Positions 34,803-44,200 are shown, numbered from the stretch's first letter. The stretch is 64,000 bases of DNA from an uncultured Myxococcales bacterium (GCA_903895725.1 CAITUV010000073.1:116790-180789), one strand, 5' to 3'. The notes: a model not told the origin generated them from the sequence alone. Made by a program: numbers and translations.

Positions 34803-35983
34803 GGCTGTGCCCTCCACAGCTCGGGGATCCGGGTGAACACCTCAGACCGGTCGAGCGCGTCCGCGGCGGACTCGAGCAGGCGGCTGCTGCCGGTCGATGC
34901 CCGGCCCTCGGCCTCGTCGGGCGGAAGGAGCGCACACTCCTCGGCGTCGCCGCAATCCGCGGTCACGCCGACCATTCCCTCGACAAACCCACGCACCCGC
35001 AGGCGGGAAGGGCTGCCCCGGCTGCTCACGATATCCTTCGTGATCCGTCGCAACGAGTCGCGAGACAGCGTCACTCGACGTGTTTGCCCTGGGGCGAAGT
35101 TGTAGGTCTGCTCGAAGGCCAGCAGCACCTCGTACGGAACGTCGCTGGGTGTGGCCACGTCACCGAACCGTTTGCGCACGAGCTCCTTGCGGACGGCCAG
35201 AGTCTTGCCCTCTCCCCACAGCTCGACCAGGGCAAACCGCTCGGGAAGCCCCGGCGAGGCGTACCGGTTCCGTCCCACCTCGATGAACTCCGGGGTGGCT
35301 GCGGCGGCCACGTCCCAGGCCCTCTCCAGTGCGGCGGCCAGGTCCTTCACCGCGAACGTCAGGAAGACCCGTTGTGCAGGCAACGCGTGGATCTTCAGGT
35401 ACAGGTCGAGAGGCAGCCCGAATCTCCCCCCCGCGTGGAGCAGGGGGCGTGAGAAATCGGGCCCCGTGGAGCGGGCCGGCGACACGCTGTTGCGAAAAGT
35501 CCGTCCGTCCGGAAGGACCGCGGACATGGCCAGAACCTGGTCCCGCTTGAACCCGAACCTGGGGCCGAAGCTGGCACTGGCATTGGACAACATGAACTCC
35601 CACAGCTCCATGTGCTCGGACTGCTCCGGCGACACGCCCAGCGCAAACCCCTTCTCGGCCAGCCAGTCGGCGAGGTGGTCCATGGAGGTCCCGCACTGGA
35701 CGCACACCAGGCCGGAATCGGGGCTGAAGTCGGTAATCGTGCTGAGCCGGGACAGCGACAGCCGGATGTGCCAGCCGTCGACGGCGGGTATGGTGCCGAC
35801 GGCAGGGACCGGAAAGACCGGAGCCTGGTCGCGGGCCGCATAGGTGACCACGAAGCTCACGTCCTGGGCGGAATCGGCCTCCACCTGCACGAAGCGGCCC
35901 GAGTCGGACACGGTGATACGGTGCGCGGGGAGCTGCTTTCCCAGCTCCTTGCGCATCCGGGCACCGGACAGGGTGCCGTTCAT
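34799..35983 (-). CDS. FAD-linked oxidase-like protein (GlcE-like, divergent)
   Basis: This 394-residue protein resembles the FAD-binding PCMH fold. It has VFPVPAVGT in place of the usual glycine-rich P-G-GTN loop, then SLSRLSTITDFSPDSGLVCVQCGTSMDHLADWLAEKGFALG. This matches the family's pattern of 'v-d-sl-l..i-.-d-----v-v-aG--l--l---L---G'. The normally conserved glycines of the FAD pyrophosphate loop are weak, so it may bind FAD poorly or serve as a structural partner, as GlcE does. It lies between the AGPS-like flavoprotein and the Fe-S subunit, in the same order as glcDEF. GGAGG precedes ATG 35983. Confidence 0.75.
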   Translation of the reverse strand: MNGTLSGARMRKELGKQLPAHRITVSDSGRFVQVEADSAQDVSFVVTYAARDQAPVFPVPAVGTIPAVDGWHIRLSLSRLSTITDFSPDSGLVCVQCGTSMDHLADWLAEKGFALGVSPEQSEHMELWEFMLSNASASFGPRFGFKRDQVLAMSAVLPDGRTFRNSVSPARSTGPDFSRPLLHAGGRFGLPLDLYLKIHALPAQRVFLTFAVKDLAAALERAWDVAAAATPEFIEVGRNRYASPGLPERFALVELWGEGKTLAVRKELVRKRFGDVATPSDVPYEVLLAFEQTYNFAPGQTRRVTLSRDSLRRITKDIVSSRGSPSRLRVRGFVEGMVGVTADCGDAEECALLPPDEAEGRASTGSSRLLESAADALDRSEVFTRIPELWRAQP

Positions 35984-35993
35984 GACCGCCTCC

Positions 35994-37544
35994 TCAGTCC
36001 AGGTTGTAGACCTTTCCCGGGTTGAGCACCCGGTCCGGGTCCATCACGTTCTTGAACGCAGCAAACAGCTCGATGCCGCCGGGGCATTCCCGGCTCATGG
36101 CCCAACGCTTGAGCAGCCCCACGCCATGGTGATGACTCACGGTCCCGCTGTAGCGGGTCACCGCCTCGATCCCTTCCCGCCAGGCCCGCTTGTACACGCT
36201 GTGCGCGGCCCGGGCGGTGGGCCGGTAACCGGCAAAAGTGAAGTAGATGGAGCACCCTTCCGGGTACGCGTGGGAGAAGTGCGCCATGAGGAACACTTCC
36301 CTTCCCATGGCCTTGAGCACCGCCCGGTACATGGGCACCAGGTTGTCCCACGTGCAGGCAGTCTCCATCGTGTCCACGAACGCTCCGGCAGCGAAGATCC
36401 GGCTTTGCTTGTAGGAAATCGCGTAGCGACGCTTGAACCAATGGTAGCCGGGCTCCGGGCCCAGATCTTCGCCCCGGCATACCTGGGCAATGGCACGGAC
36501 CTCATCCCACTGACGGGCCACCGTGGCCTTGTCCCCCTGGACGCCGACGATCAGCATGCAGCGGGCTGGCATCAGCTCCGCGATCTTGTTGAGGATGGAG
36601 GGGTTGAGCAGACCGACCGCGATTCCGGCCTCGTTGAGGTCGGTCAGCGCCCCGGCCAACAGCCCCTTGAGCCCGGAGAGCCGCGAGGCAACCCGGTGAA
36701 CATCCTCGCCCGAGGCCGTGCTCGTGTGCATACCCGCAATGAGCGAGTCCAGCGGATCGTACAGCCGCAGAACCGTAGGCTTGATCCCCGCCCGCATCAC
36801 ACGCCGCATGCAGGCGATTCCGTCTTCCAGGTCGACGAACGCGAACCCGGCGAAATCCACCATCTCGGGGAGCGGCTCCACCCGCAGCGCAATCCGGGTG
36901 ACGATGCCCAGGGTCCCCTCACTTCCCAGGACCACCGACAGCATGGGGTCCCGGCCATGACCGCCGCCCAGAATCCCCAGGTCGATCAGACTCCCGTCTC
37001 CCTGGACCACGGACAGCCCCACGGTCATGTCCTCGATCTTTCCGTACCGGCTCGAATACTGGCCTGCCGAGCGGCAAGCCACGTACCCTCCCACGGTCGA
37101 GCACGCGATGGACGAGGGGAAGTGCCCCAGCGTGAACCCCCGACCGTTGAGCCAATCCTCGAGCCGCTCGCCGATGATGCCCGGCTCCACCTCGACGACC
37201 CGCTCCTCCGGGGCGAACCGCAGCACGCGGTTCATCCGCTTCAAGTCGAGCACGATTCCCCCCTCCGGAGGAACCGTCCCACCGCAAACCCCGGAGCCCG
37301 CTCCGCACGGCACCACCGGAACCCGCTCCTGCGAGCAGAAGCGCAGCAGGAGCTGCACCTCCTCCACGTCCTCCGGGAAGCAGACCGCCACCGGCAGCAC
37401 CTGCGGCAACGCCTTGCCCAGCTTGTCGATCTGCGTTGAAGGGAGCATGTCCGATGCGTACGTGACGAGATCCTGCGGAGCCGACGATACTCGGGCGGGT
37501 CCCAGCAGTTTCTTGAGCTCGTCCCGCAGTCTTCCGCCTTCCAT
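35994..37544 (-). CDS. AGPS/GlcD-like FAD-linked oxidoreductase
   Basis: This 516-residue flavoprotein has the FAD-binding PCMH domain with VPVVPCGAGSGVCGG (about 75-90) and GGYVACRSAGQYSSRYGKIEDM (about 158). The C-terminal cap contains SHAYPEGCSIYFTFAGY and SHHHGVGLLKRW. The triple-His motif HHHGVG is characteristic of alkyl-dihydroxyacetonephosphate synthase (AGPS), where these His residues support ether-bond formation. D-lactate/glycolate dehydrogenases generally lack it. The neighbours fit either an AGPS-like ether-lipid step or a glycerol-lipid dehydrogenase feeding electrons to the Fe-S subunit. The start is ATG 37544, and GAGGTG lies before it. It is the first gene of a five-gene operon ending with lnt. 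Confidence 0.85.
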   Translation of the reverse strand: MEGGRLRDELKKLLGPARVSSAPQDLVTYASDMLPSTQIDKLGKALPQVLPVAVCFPEDVEEVQLLLRFCSQERVPVVPCGAGSGVCGGTVPPEGGIVLDLKRMNRVLRFAPEERVVEVEPGIIGERLEDWLNGRGFTLGHFPSSIACSTVGGYVACRSAGQYSSRYGKIEDMTVGLSVVQGDGSLIDLGILGGGHGRDPMLSVVLGSEGTLGIVTRIALRVEPLPEMVDFAGFAFVDLEDGIACMRRVMRAGIKPTVLRLYDPLDSLIAGMHTSTASGEDVHRVASRLSGLKGLLAGALTDLNEAGIAVGLLNPSILNKIAELMPARCMLIVGVQGDKATVARQWDEVRAIAQVCRGEDLGPEPGYHWFKRRYAISYKQSRIFAAGAFVDTMETACTWDNLVPMYRAVLKAMGREVFLMAHFSHAYPEGCSIYFTFAGYRPTARAAHSVYKRAWREGIEAVTRYSGTVSHHHGVGLLKRWAMSRECPGGIELFAAFKNVMDPDRVLNPGKVYNLD

Positions 37545-37561
37545 GGCCGCACCTCGTCGTG

Positions 37562-37591
37562 AATGTATCGCACATCCGGCGGAACGGTCAA
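37562..37591 (-). promoter_or_regulatory. promoter of the AGPS-like/lnt operon
   Basis: On the minus strand TTGACC (37591-37586, five of six) and TACATT (37567-37562, four of six) are 18 bases apart, pointing at ATG 37544. Confidence 0.5.
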
Positions 37592-37593
37592 CC

Positions 37594-37623
37594 TTGACAA
37601 GTGCCTGCTCCCGACAGGATTCT
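37594..37623 (+). promoter_or_regulatory. divergent promoter of the Cys-cluster protein
   Basis: A perfect TTGACA (37594-37599) is followed 18 bases on by GATTCT (37618-37623, three of six). The two divergent -35 boxes abut and form the dyad GTCAA-CC-TTGAC (37587-37598), a possible shared operator. Confidence 0.35.
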
Positions 37624-37646
37624 GTCCTCAGGAGGAGGCGCACCCC

Positions 37647-38723
37647 ATGGCTGTCCGAGAGAACCTCTATCTTGCTTACCCGGACGGGGCGTTCCGGTAC
37701 GATTGCCGAACGTGTCGCGGCCGCTGCTGCAAGGGCCCCGGGCTCGCCTTCACCCCCGAGGAGCTGGAAGCCTTCCCCAACCCCGAGCGGCTGGCCATGC
37801 AGGCTCGGCTCCTGGTCGGCCCCTACGTGTACCTGGACGTGGGGACGTCCGGCTGCCCCTGTCTTGGCCGCTCCAATCTCTGCTCACTCGCCCTCTCTTC
37901 CGGCAAGGGGGCGATGCCTCAGCTCTGCCGCCTGTTCCCGTTCAGCCGCTCGGTCCGCATCCGCCGATTTCTCGCTCTCCACCCGCATTTCGACGTGTGC
38001 CCCCTGCGTCTCGAGTTCCCCTTGAAGCCAGGCCCCGGAAGGGGGCATTCCGACGTCGACGAAGCGCTCGCGGGGCAGCCCTTCTCCCCGTTCAATCAGC
38101 ACGAGGCCGTGCTGCCTCCAGGGCTGTCGGACGACGAGGTGATCCGGCGGGAGACGGCCTTCCGGGACCGCTGCGTCGAGGCCCTTGCACACCGCCGCAC
38201 AGCGAGAGCCGGCCGCTGGGCCCTGATCGGGACCGAGCAGCACGGGGCCGCTGCCGAGGTCGCTTTGACCCGACTGCAAATCCCCTGGGAGCCTCCCCAT
38301 CGAGCCGCCGACGCCCTGCTGATTTCCCTGGCACCATCGCTGCGGCTCGGATTGCTTCACTTGCCGGAGGATCGGTTCGGGCTGGCTCTCGAGCTCTGGC
38401 GCCGGCTGCTCGCCCGAGCGGTCACGCCCCGGTCGAGAAATGCATCCGGGGCATGGACTGCGGTGGCACCTCTCACTCCGGCCGTGGGGTTGCTCGCACT
38501 CGATGCCCGCTCGGCTTTCCCTCAAACGCCGGAGCTGCCGGTCCCCCGCTTCCGACAGCTCCGCATGACCCTTGCCGCGGCCATCGTGCAGCGGGATCTG
38601 CGCTCCGGCCGGGGCATGGTGACCGCGCTGGAACGGGCCATGGAGGACTTCGCCAGTCCGGCGGAGCGGGTCGCATTCCTGATCCAGTTGGGACAGGCAT
38701 TCGGTACCGTGGCGATTGTCTGA
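37647..38723 (+). CDS. YkgJ-like protein with CxxCxxxCC metal cluster motif
   Basis: This 358-residue protein starts with an N-terminal Cys cluster, CRTCRGRCCKGPG (residues 21-33). It is followed by GCPCLG, NLCSLA and QLCRLFPF, which matches the YkgJ/Fe-S or zinc 'CxxC...CC' family (Pfam CxxCxxCC). The family's metal and function are uncertain. The C-terminal 200 residues are helical and unassigned. GGAGG (37631-37635) precedes ATG 37647 at a slightly long spacing. It is divergent from the AGPS-like operon and converges on the peptidase gene of the RiPP-like cluster, with a 4-base gap. Confidence 0.75.
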   Translation: MAVRENLYLAYPDGAFRYDCRTCRGRCCKGPGLAFTPEELEAFPNPERLAMQARLLVGPYVYLDVGTSGCPCLGRSNLCSLALSSGKGAMPQLCRLFPFSRSVRIRRFLALHPHFDVCPLRLEFPLKPGPGRGHSDVDEALAGQPFSPFNQHEAVLPPGLSDDEVIRRETAFRDRCVEALAHRRTARAGRWALIGTEQHGAAAEVALTRLQIPWEPPHRAADALLISLAPSLRLGLLHLPEDRFGLALELWRRLLARAVTPRSRNASGAWTAVAPLTPAVGLLALDARSAFPQTPELPVPRFRQLRMTLAAAIVQRDLRSGRGMVTALERAMEDFASPAERVAFLIQLGQAFGTVAIV

Positions 38724-38727
38724 GCCG

Positions 38728-39096
38728 TCAGCCCTGTCGGTGGAGGATCGATTTTGCAGCCGGCAGAAGCCGGGCCAGGAGACGGCCAACCACGCGCACG
38801 CACGGAAGATCCATGGATATGTCGATCCCCTTGCGACGGACCTGCACGCAGCGACCCACGATGCGGGTCCGTGCCACCGGAGGGTCGGGCACCCGGTTCC
38901 AATCCCCCCAGGTCGTCACGGTATCGCCATGAAGCAAGACGACCCTGTGGGCGAGCTGACGGTCCCCATCCTGAGTAAGAATCACGTCGCCGACGGCAAT
39001 CGGTCCGTCGGGCTCGAAGAAGAGGATGCTCCCGTCGGGCACGAGAGGAAACATGCTCTGCCCGCGGGCCTTGAGCACGATGCAGGCTGGCTTCAT
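38728..39096 (-). CDS. small S24/S26-type (Ser-His) signal-peptidase-like protease
   Basis: This 122-residue protein has the nucleophile motif GQSMFPLVPDGS (Ser14) and the partner motif QLAHRVV (His50). This matches the SipW/archaeal type of signal peptidase that uses Ser-His rather than Ser-Lys. No membrane helix is visible, so it is probably cytoplasmic. Small soluble S24/S26 proteases are known next to peptide-modification genes. Here it overlaps the radical SAM gene by ATGA, suggesting it removes the leader from the peptide encoded at 41054-41203. It is the last gene of that unit. Confidence 0.85.
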   Translation of the reverse strand: MKPACIVLKARGQSMFPLVPDGSILFFEPDGPIAVGDVILTQDGDRQLAHRVVLLHGDTVTTWGDWNRVPDPPVARTRIVGRCVQVRRKGIDISMDLPCVRVVGRLLARLLPAAKSILHRQG

Positions 39097-40130
39097 TCCG
39101 CTCCCCCCGTGGGTCGGCCCGGTGCCGTTCCGGCCGCCCTTCTCCTTCGGGCCAACCGGCAGAACTCCCCGGGGGGCACGAGCGGATCACCCGTGAGCCG
39201 CTCCGCCTTGCCCAGACAGTAGTGGCACCAGGGCCTCTCCGCACAGGAACGACACTTCTCGAGCGTACCCCAGGCAACTCCTCTGAACCGGAGCAGAGCC
39301 GGCGATTCCTTCCAGAGACTGCAAAGCGGCGTGTTCCGAGCATTCCCCGCGACGTGGGGCAGAAGAGCGCAGGGACGAACGGTCCCGTCCGGCGCAATGT
39401 GGAGCGACGACGTGGCCGCTGCGCAAAGCGGTGCGTCCGCCTGCTTCGGTATCCCCCTGTTTCCGCCGGACGACAGGGCGAACTGGCGGGAGAGCTGGTC
39501 CTCGGTTGGGCGCAAGTCGCCCAGGTGTGCATCGGGCCTGCACGATTCATCGAGCTCGTTGAACCCCACGTGCAGGATTCCGGCCCGGGTCAGGCCGTCC
39601 CGGATGGCAACGGCATCCTCGCCGTAGCCCTTCAGGAGCGTAACGGCCGCCTGCACGATGATCCCCGCTGCCTGGAGATGCAGCGCTGTGGCCAGGCTCG
39701 AAGCGAACGAGCCGGGCCTTCCGGTCACTGCATCGTGCGTCGCCTCCTCGTGCGAGTAGAAGCTGATGTCGACCAGGTTGGGGCGGGAAAGGCAGAAGCG
39801 GTCGAGCGCATCCCGGTGCAGGAACGCCCCGGCGGTTTTCACGTGAACCTGGAAGTGCCGGCGTCGGGCATGCTCGACGATGTCGACGAAGTCCGGGCGG
39901 GCAAACACCTCGCCTCCGGACAGACCCACGGTGAACACTCCGAGGTCCGCTGCCTGGTCGAGCAGGCCCCGAATCTCGTCCGTCGTCATTTCACTGCCCC
40001 CCTTGTGAGGGAGGTAGCAGTGCAGGCAATCGAGGGGACAGCGCCAGGTGAGGTCCAGGTGGATGGTCTGCAGCCGCCCGGAAGCACGATAGAGGGCGTC
40101 GAGGCGGTCTTCGAGTCTACCCATGGCCAT
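39093..40130 (-). CDS. radical SAM/SPASM peptide-modifying protein
   Basis: This 345-residue protein has the radical SAM cluster motif CPLDCLHC (Cys31, Cys35, Cys38) and the SAM-binding GLSGGEVFARPDF. A C-terminal SPASM region bears many Cys (CAAATSSLHIAPDGTVRPC, KCRSCAERPWCHYC, EFC) that can hold extra Fe-S clusters. This architecture is shared by PqqE, AlbA, MftC and other enzymes that install cross-links or other changes on ribosomal peptides. The IAPDGTVRPC text is typical of the SPASM start. ATG 40130 overlaps the kinase-like gene by 14 bases; ATG 40124 is an alternative. Given its neighbours, the small precursor at 41054-41203 is the likely substrate. Confidence 0.92.
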   Translation of the reverse strand: MAMGRLEDRLDALYRASGRLQTIHLDLTWRCPLDCLHCYLPHKGGSEMTTDEIRGLLDQAADLGVFTVGLSGGEVFARPDFVDIVEHARRRHFQVHVKTAGAFLHRDALDRFCLSRPNLVDISFYSHEEATHDAVTGRPGSFASSLATALHLQAAGIIVQAAVTLLKGYGEDAVAIRDGLTRAGILHVGFNELDESCRPDAHLGDLRPTEDQLSRQFALSSGGNRGIPKQADAPLCAAATSSLHIAPDGTVRPCALLPHVAGNARNTPLCSLWKESPALLRFRGVAWGTLEKCRSCAERPWCHYCLGKAERLTGDPLVPPGEFCRLARRRRAAGTAPGRPTGGAE

Positions 40131-40989
40131 GCCTCGATCTGGGGTCGGTGGCGCCGGCCGACCGAGGGTCGGTCACGCCCGGCGACCCGGAGGCGTTCAT
40201 GCCGAGCGAACGGGGAGACAGGTCGTGCAGGGAGACTCGGGCGATCCGGCACGGCACTTCGAGCAACAGCCGCTCTACCGAGTCCATGGCAAGCCCGTGA
40301 AGGAAGGCGTCGCCCGGTGCCAGCACCAGGTGCGAGAGAAGGCGGCGAAACGCCACTTTCGTGGGGACCGGGTGCAGGCCCGTTGCCGTGCCCCGCTCGA
40401 GGAGGAAGACCGCCCGAACGGGGACCGGCTGCACAGTGCCCGGGCGGACGTCGGTGCAGGTCCAGGATGTGCTCCCCGAGCCGTCCCCGGCAGCCCCGCG
40501 CTCATTCGAGCCGGTCGACGGCATCAGCACGCACTGGTCGTCGGCCAGGAGCCGGGCCGGCGGGCTGAGCTTGCCGGCCGTCGTGCTCTTCCCGGTACCG
40601 CTGTGTGCGGTGAAGATGTAGGCCGCCCCGTCGAGCTCGACCGCCGAAGCGTGGAGGACCAGCCCGCCGAAACGGAGGACGCGGGCAGCACCCTGCGCAG
40701 CGATCCGTTCGTCCAGGCGGCGGGACCAGAGCGCGGCGCCGAAGTCGGTCGTCTCGGCGTCGACTCGCCACCCGTCCGGGGAGCCTGCCCGGGGCGCTGC
40801 ACTCGTGGCGGCTGCCTGCTCCGGGACGAACGTGGATTCCCGAAGGAACACCTCAGCCTCGTCCTGCGGCAGCCCCACGGACCCGGCGAAAGGACCGTAC
40901 CGGATCGGCACTTCCACCCGGAGTGTGCGCACAGACGGGGGGCGAGACGACCCGGCCGACTGGATTCCGGACGGTCCGTCGCCGCTCAT
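40117..40989 (-). CDS. HPr-kinase-related protein
   Basis: This 290-residue protein has the HPr kinase-like core: LVLHASAVEL (His113), Walker A HSGTGKST (129-136) and the acidic pair LLADDQC (Asp150-151). The first 100 residues are unassigned and may bind the peptide. HPr-kinase-like proteins occur in peptide clusters; in the paeninodin lasso-peptide cluster one phosphorylates the precursor's C-terminal Ser. In this precursor, the Ser residues are at positions 27 and 39. No PqqD-like recognition protein is encoded nearby, so this N-terminal region or the radical SAM protein may supply recognition. GAGG lies before ATG 40989. The frame stays open to 41142 but overlaps the precursor gene. Confidence 0.82.
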   Translation of the reverse strand: MSGDGPSGIQSAGSSRPPSVRTLRVEVPIRYGPFAGSVGLPQDEAEVFLRESTFVPEQAAATSAAPRAGSPDGWRVDAETTDFGAALWSRRLDERIAAQGAARVLRFGGLVLHASAVELDGAAYIFTAHSGTGKSTTAGKLSPPARLLADDQCVLMPSTGSNERGAAGDGSGSTSWTCTDVRPGTVQPVPVRAVFLLERGTATGLHPVPTKVAFRRLLSHLVLAPGDAFLHGLAMDSVERLLLEVPCRIARVSLHDLSPRSLGMNASGSPGVTDPRSAGATDPRSRHGHG

Positions 40990-41053
40990 GAATGACCTCG
41001 ATGCGGAGGAAACGGAGGATGAAGGCCCCACGGGAAAGCGGGGGCGGGAACGC

Positions 41054-41203
41054 TCAGCAGCCCGGCTTTCCTGGGAGGAGCTTCGGGCTTCCCAGGACCT
41101 GGCGCTCGAGCGTCTTTTCGGTGCTGACGACGGGCTTGGCATACGCCTTGCGCTCCGGCTTCAGCTCCTTCCGTTCGTTGTGTTCGTTCTTCTGCTTCCG
41201 CAT
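41054..41203 (-). CDS. candidate RiPP precursor peptide (49 residues)
   Basis: The peptide is very polar at its N-terminus (MRKQKNEHNERKELKPERK). It then has AYAKPVVSTEKTLERQVL and a C-terminal SPKLLPGKPGC ending in Cys49. The YxxP motif (Tyr21-Pro24), followed by a hydrophobic/acidic stretch, is reminiscent of leaders recognised by PqqD-like domains in lasso and radical SAM peptide systems. The likely core is the last 11-12 residues, after the LG at 37-38. It has its own ribosome site (GAGGTGAG) and a near-consensus promoter, and sits at the head of three modification/protease genes. Small size and the absence of a domain make this a contextual call, but high coding plausibility comes from the strong signals. 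Confidence 0.72.
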   Translation of the reverse strand: MRKQKNEHNERKELKPERKAYAKPVVSTEKTLERQVLGSPKLLPGKPGC

Positions 41204-41228
41204 GGTCTCACCTCGTTTCCCTGTAGGA

Positions 41229-41257
41229 ACAATAGAGTGGGGACTCACCCCTGTCAA
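41229..41257 (-). promoter_or_regulatory. strong promoter of the RiPP-like cluster
   Basis: On the minus strand a perfect TTGACA (41257-41252) and TATTGT (41234-41229) are 17 bases apart. The spacer contains GGGG-TGAGT-CCCC, an inverted repeat that could be an operator. The start near 41222 gives a short 5' leader to ATG 41203. The preceding surface-lipoprotein stop is only 18 bases upstream of the -35 box. Confidence 0.65.
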
Positions 41258-41275
41258 GCGACCCCCCGCTCCGCA

Positions 41276-44200
41276 TCAGTAGATCAGAATGTCATACCCG
41301 GCATCCTTGGACGCTGCCAGCACGTCGGGGAGGCCGTCTCCCGTGATGTCGCCCGCTGCGGCGTAGTTCCATCCGCCGAAATCGAGGTTGCCCGCCGCGT
41401 ACGGGTCGGTCACCGTGATGTCGGCGTACGGGAGCAGCACCTCTCCGGAGGCGTTCTCCTGCTGGTTCAGCCGCGTGTAGATATGGCCGAACACGGCGGA
41501 GTAGCTGAAGTCCGTGTACATCAGGTCGACCGAGGCCCCGGTCTGCGTGGGAGCGTGGTCGAAGTTCCCCACGAACTGGAGGATGGAGTACGGCCCCTGG
41601 ATGCGCATACCCTTGCCCGTGGCCACGTAGACCCCGGCAAGGCCAGGGGCTGCCGTGGTGTTGAGCTGGATGGTCTTGCCCACGTTGGCCTGGATGTTGG
41701 CACCGTCGAACACGTAGATCTGCGAGTTGTCGTACGGGGCCGTGTAGCTGTAGTGAGCCAGCACGACGTCGAGCGCTCCGTCCGCGTCGAGGTCCCGGGC
41801 GCCGGGGAGCTCCGCCCCGAACCAGTAGGAGTTCACGTAGGTGGGCTCCGGGATGAGGCGCACCGACTTGGTGTCTTCCGAGCCGGTGCCGTCCAGAGTC
41901 TTGGACACGGTCAGAGTGGCCGCCGCTGCCAGGCTGCGGCCAGGGATGATGAATGCAGACACTCCGTTGTTCTTCATCCGGCTGACGATGAGGTCGTCGT
42001 ACTGGGTCCCGACGCCGCCGCCGTCGAGCAGGACGTTGCCGACTCCGGCCGCGTTGCCGAACGTGTCGCTGGCCACCAGTCCCACGCCGGTCACGGTGAT
42101 GACCTTCCAGGTGGTCAGGTTGGCGGCCAGACTGAGGTCGATGGAAACGGGAGCCGTGGACTTCCATGCCGAGTTGCCCGGCACGATGAAGGCCTTGTTG
42201 AGCTCGGGGATACCCAGGACGATGTCGTAGAGCGGCTTTCCGCCGGCCGTCTGGTCGCCATTGAAGTTGCCCGCAGGCTTGAGCAGCGCCAGGGCGGAGA
42301 AGTAGTTGGCGTGGAAGAGCTTGACCGCCGGGGTCTCGAACAGGAAGCCGGTGGCCGGGTCGGTCAGGTAGATCCGGTACTCGGTGCGCAGCACGGAGCC
42401 GGGCGGAGTCGAGTAGTACACGAGGGAGCCGACATCCCGGAAGCCGTCGCCGTTGACGTCGCCGATTCCCACCACGTCGTAGCCGGCCCAGCTCGAGTAG
42501 GTATCCTTGATGCACTGGACGTCGGGGTTGGCGGTGTTGACCGCGTTGATTCCTGCGGACAGGCCCGTGCTTCCATGGACGATGCAGAACCCGCTGTAGG
42601 TCGCATCACCGCCGACCGCGGTTTCACCCATGTTGTCGCCATCGAGGTCGCCGAGAGCGAAGACCCAGCTTCCCATGCTGGGGGCGCCGGAGACGACGGT
42701 GGTGAACTTGGCGTACTTGAGAACGACCTCGGACGTGGAGGTGACCGACTTGGCAGCGAACGGGGCCATGTTGCCCACGTCGTCAATTGCCCGGACGGCG
42801 AAGTAGTAGGTTGACGGGGCAGCGGCCCGAGTCACGAACCGGCAGGGGTCGGTCGGTGCGCGCACGTCGGGACCGGCGACCTCAAAGCTCTCCATGGCCC
42901 CCGGCTGCTTCGGTGCCCCGGGCGGGGTGGTTCCGGCCAGATCCATCGGGTCGCAGGCTGCATCAAAGTTCTGCTCCGTCAGGATGGGGGTGGCCGAGTA
43001 GCGGAACTCGTACGCGGTCACGGCCTGCCCCTCGGTCCCGTTGTCTGCGGGGGCATTCCAGGTGAGTCTCACCGACGGCCGGCGGCGATCCACGTCCTTG
43101 GCCGGGTCGATCGAGTTGAGAGTCACGGCAGCCGGCGGCGTGACGTCCACGACCAGCGGCCCGAGGGTGACTTCGGCCGCGTTGCCGGCGGCATCGAGGG
43201 CAGCCAGGACCAGGGTCTGTCCGTCGGTCTCGGGCAGCGTCGCACCCGTGAACGAGTAAGTGAACGGAACGGCCGAGGTCATGGTGGTCGCGGCCAGCGA
43301 GAAGTCGTTGGCACCGACCCGGCGCAGCAGCTCGGCCTCACCGCCTTCGAGGTTGTCGCCGGTGACCTGCACCTGGGCCGTGAACTGGCATCCATCCAGG
43401 CCTGCCGACTGGTCCACGCCGGCATTGCACGTGTACGGGCCGGCTGCCGGGGCCACGAAGGCGGGGACAGGGTCCGTCAGGTCCACGGTCAGGGGCACGA
43501 GTGCGGACCCGTCTCCGGTTTCCGCTCCCAGTGCGGTCAGCCGGGCCTGGAGAGTGACGAGCTGTCCGTGTGCCAGCTGCAGCGGGAACTGCACGGTGCC
43601 CGGGATCTGGTCGGAAGCCGTGGTGGGAACGTCGTCGACGTAGAGGACCACCTGGTCTGCGGCACCGCAGGCACCGGACACGAGCACGTCCACGTTGAAC
43701 GGGACGCTCTGGCAGTCCACGCCGGCGGGGGTGCACAGCGAGTTGTTGACGAAGCCGTTCTCGGGCAGGCTGGTCAGCTCGACCACGCAGTTGCCCGGGG
43801 CAACGGAGATCTTCGTTTCGCCGGTCCCCACGTTGCCGTTGGGATCGGTCGCGGATACCACGAGCCGCCTGTATTCGGTCGCGTTGTACAGCTTGGCCAG
43901 CGAGATGAGGGCCTTGTACTCGCCGTTTCCGAGATCCTGGACGTCGAGCGGAACCTTCACCCCCGGGTCTTCGCAGTCGGCGTACTGGGCGTCGCCGCAG
44001 CGGTAGCTCTCGATCTTCCATCCCGAGCCGTCGCCGACCTTGAAGTGCATGAGCACCTGGAAGCCGGCAACGCCTCCATCGGCATCATCGGCGGCAGTCA
44101 GTGCCGCTCCGGTGGCCGGTGCGATGACCTGGATGGCAGGCGGGGTCCGGTCCACCAGGATGGAGGCCGGAGTCGTGGCCGCGGAGGCCGAGTTGCCTGC

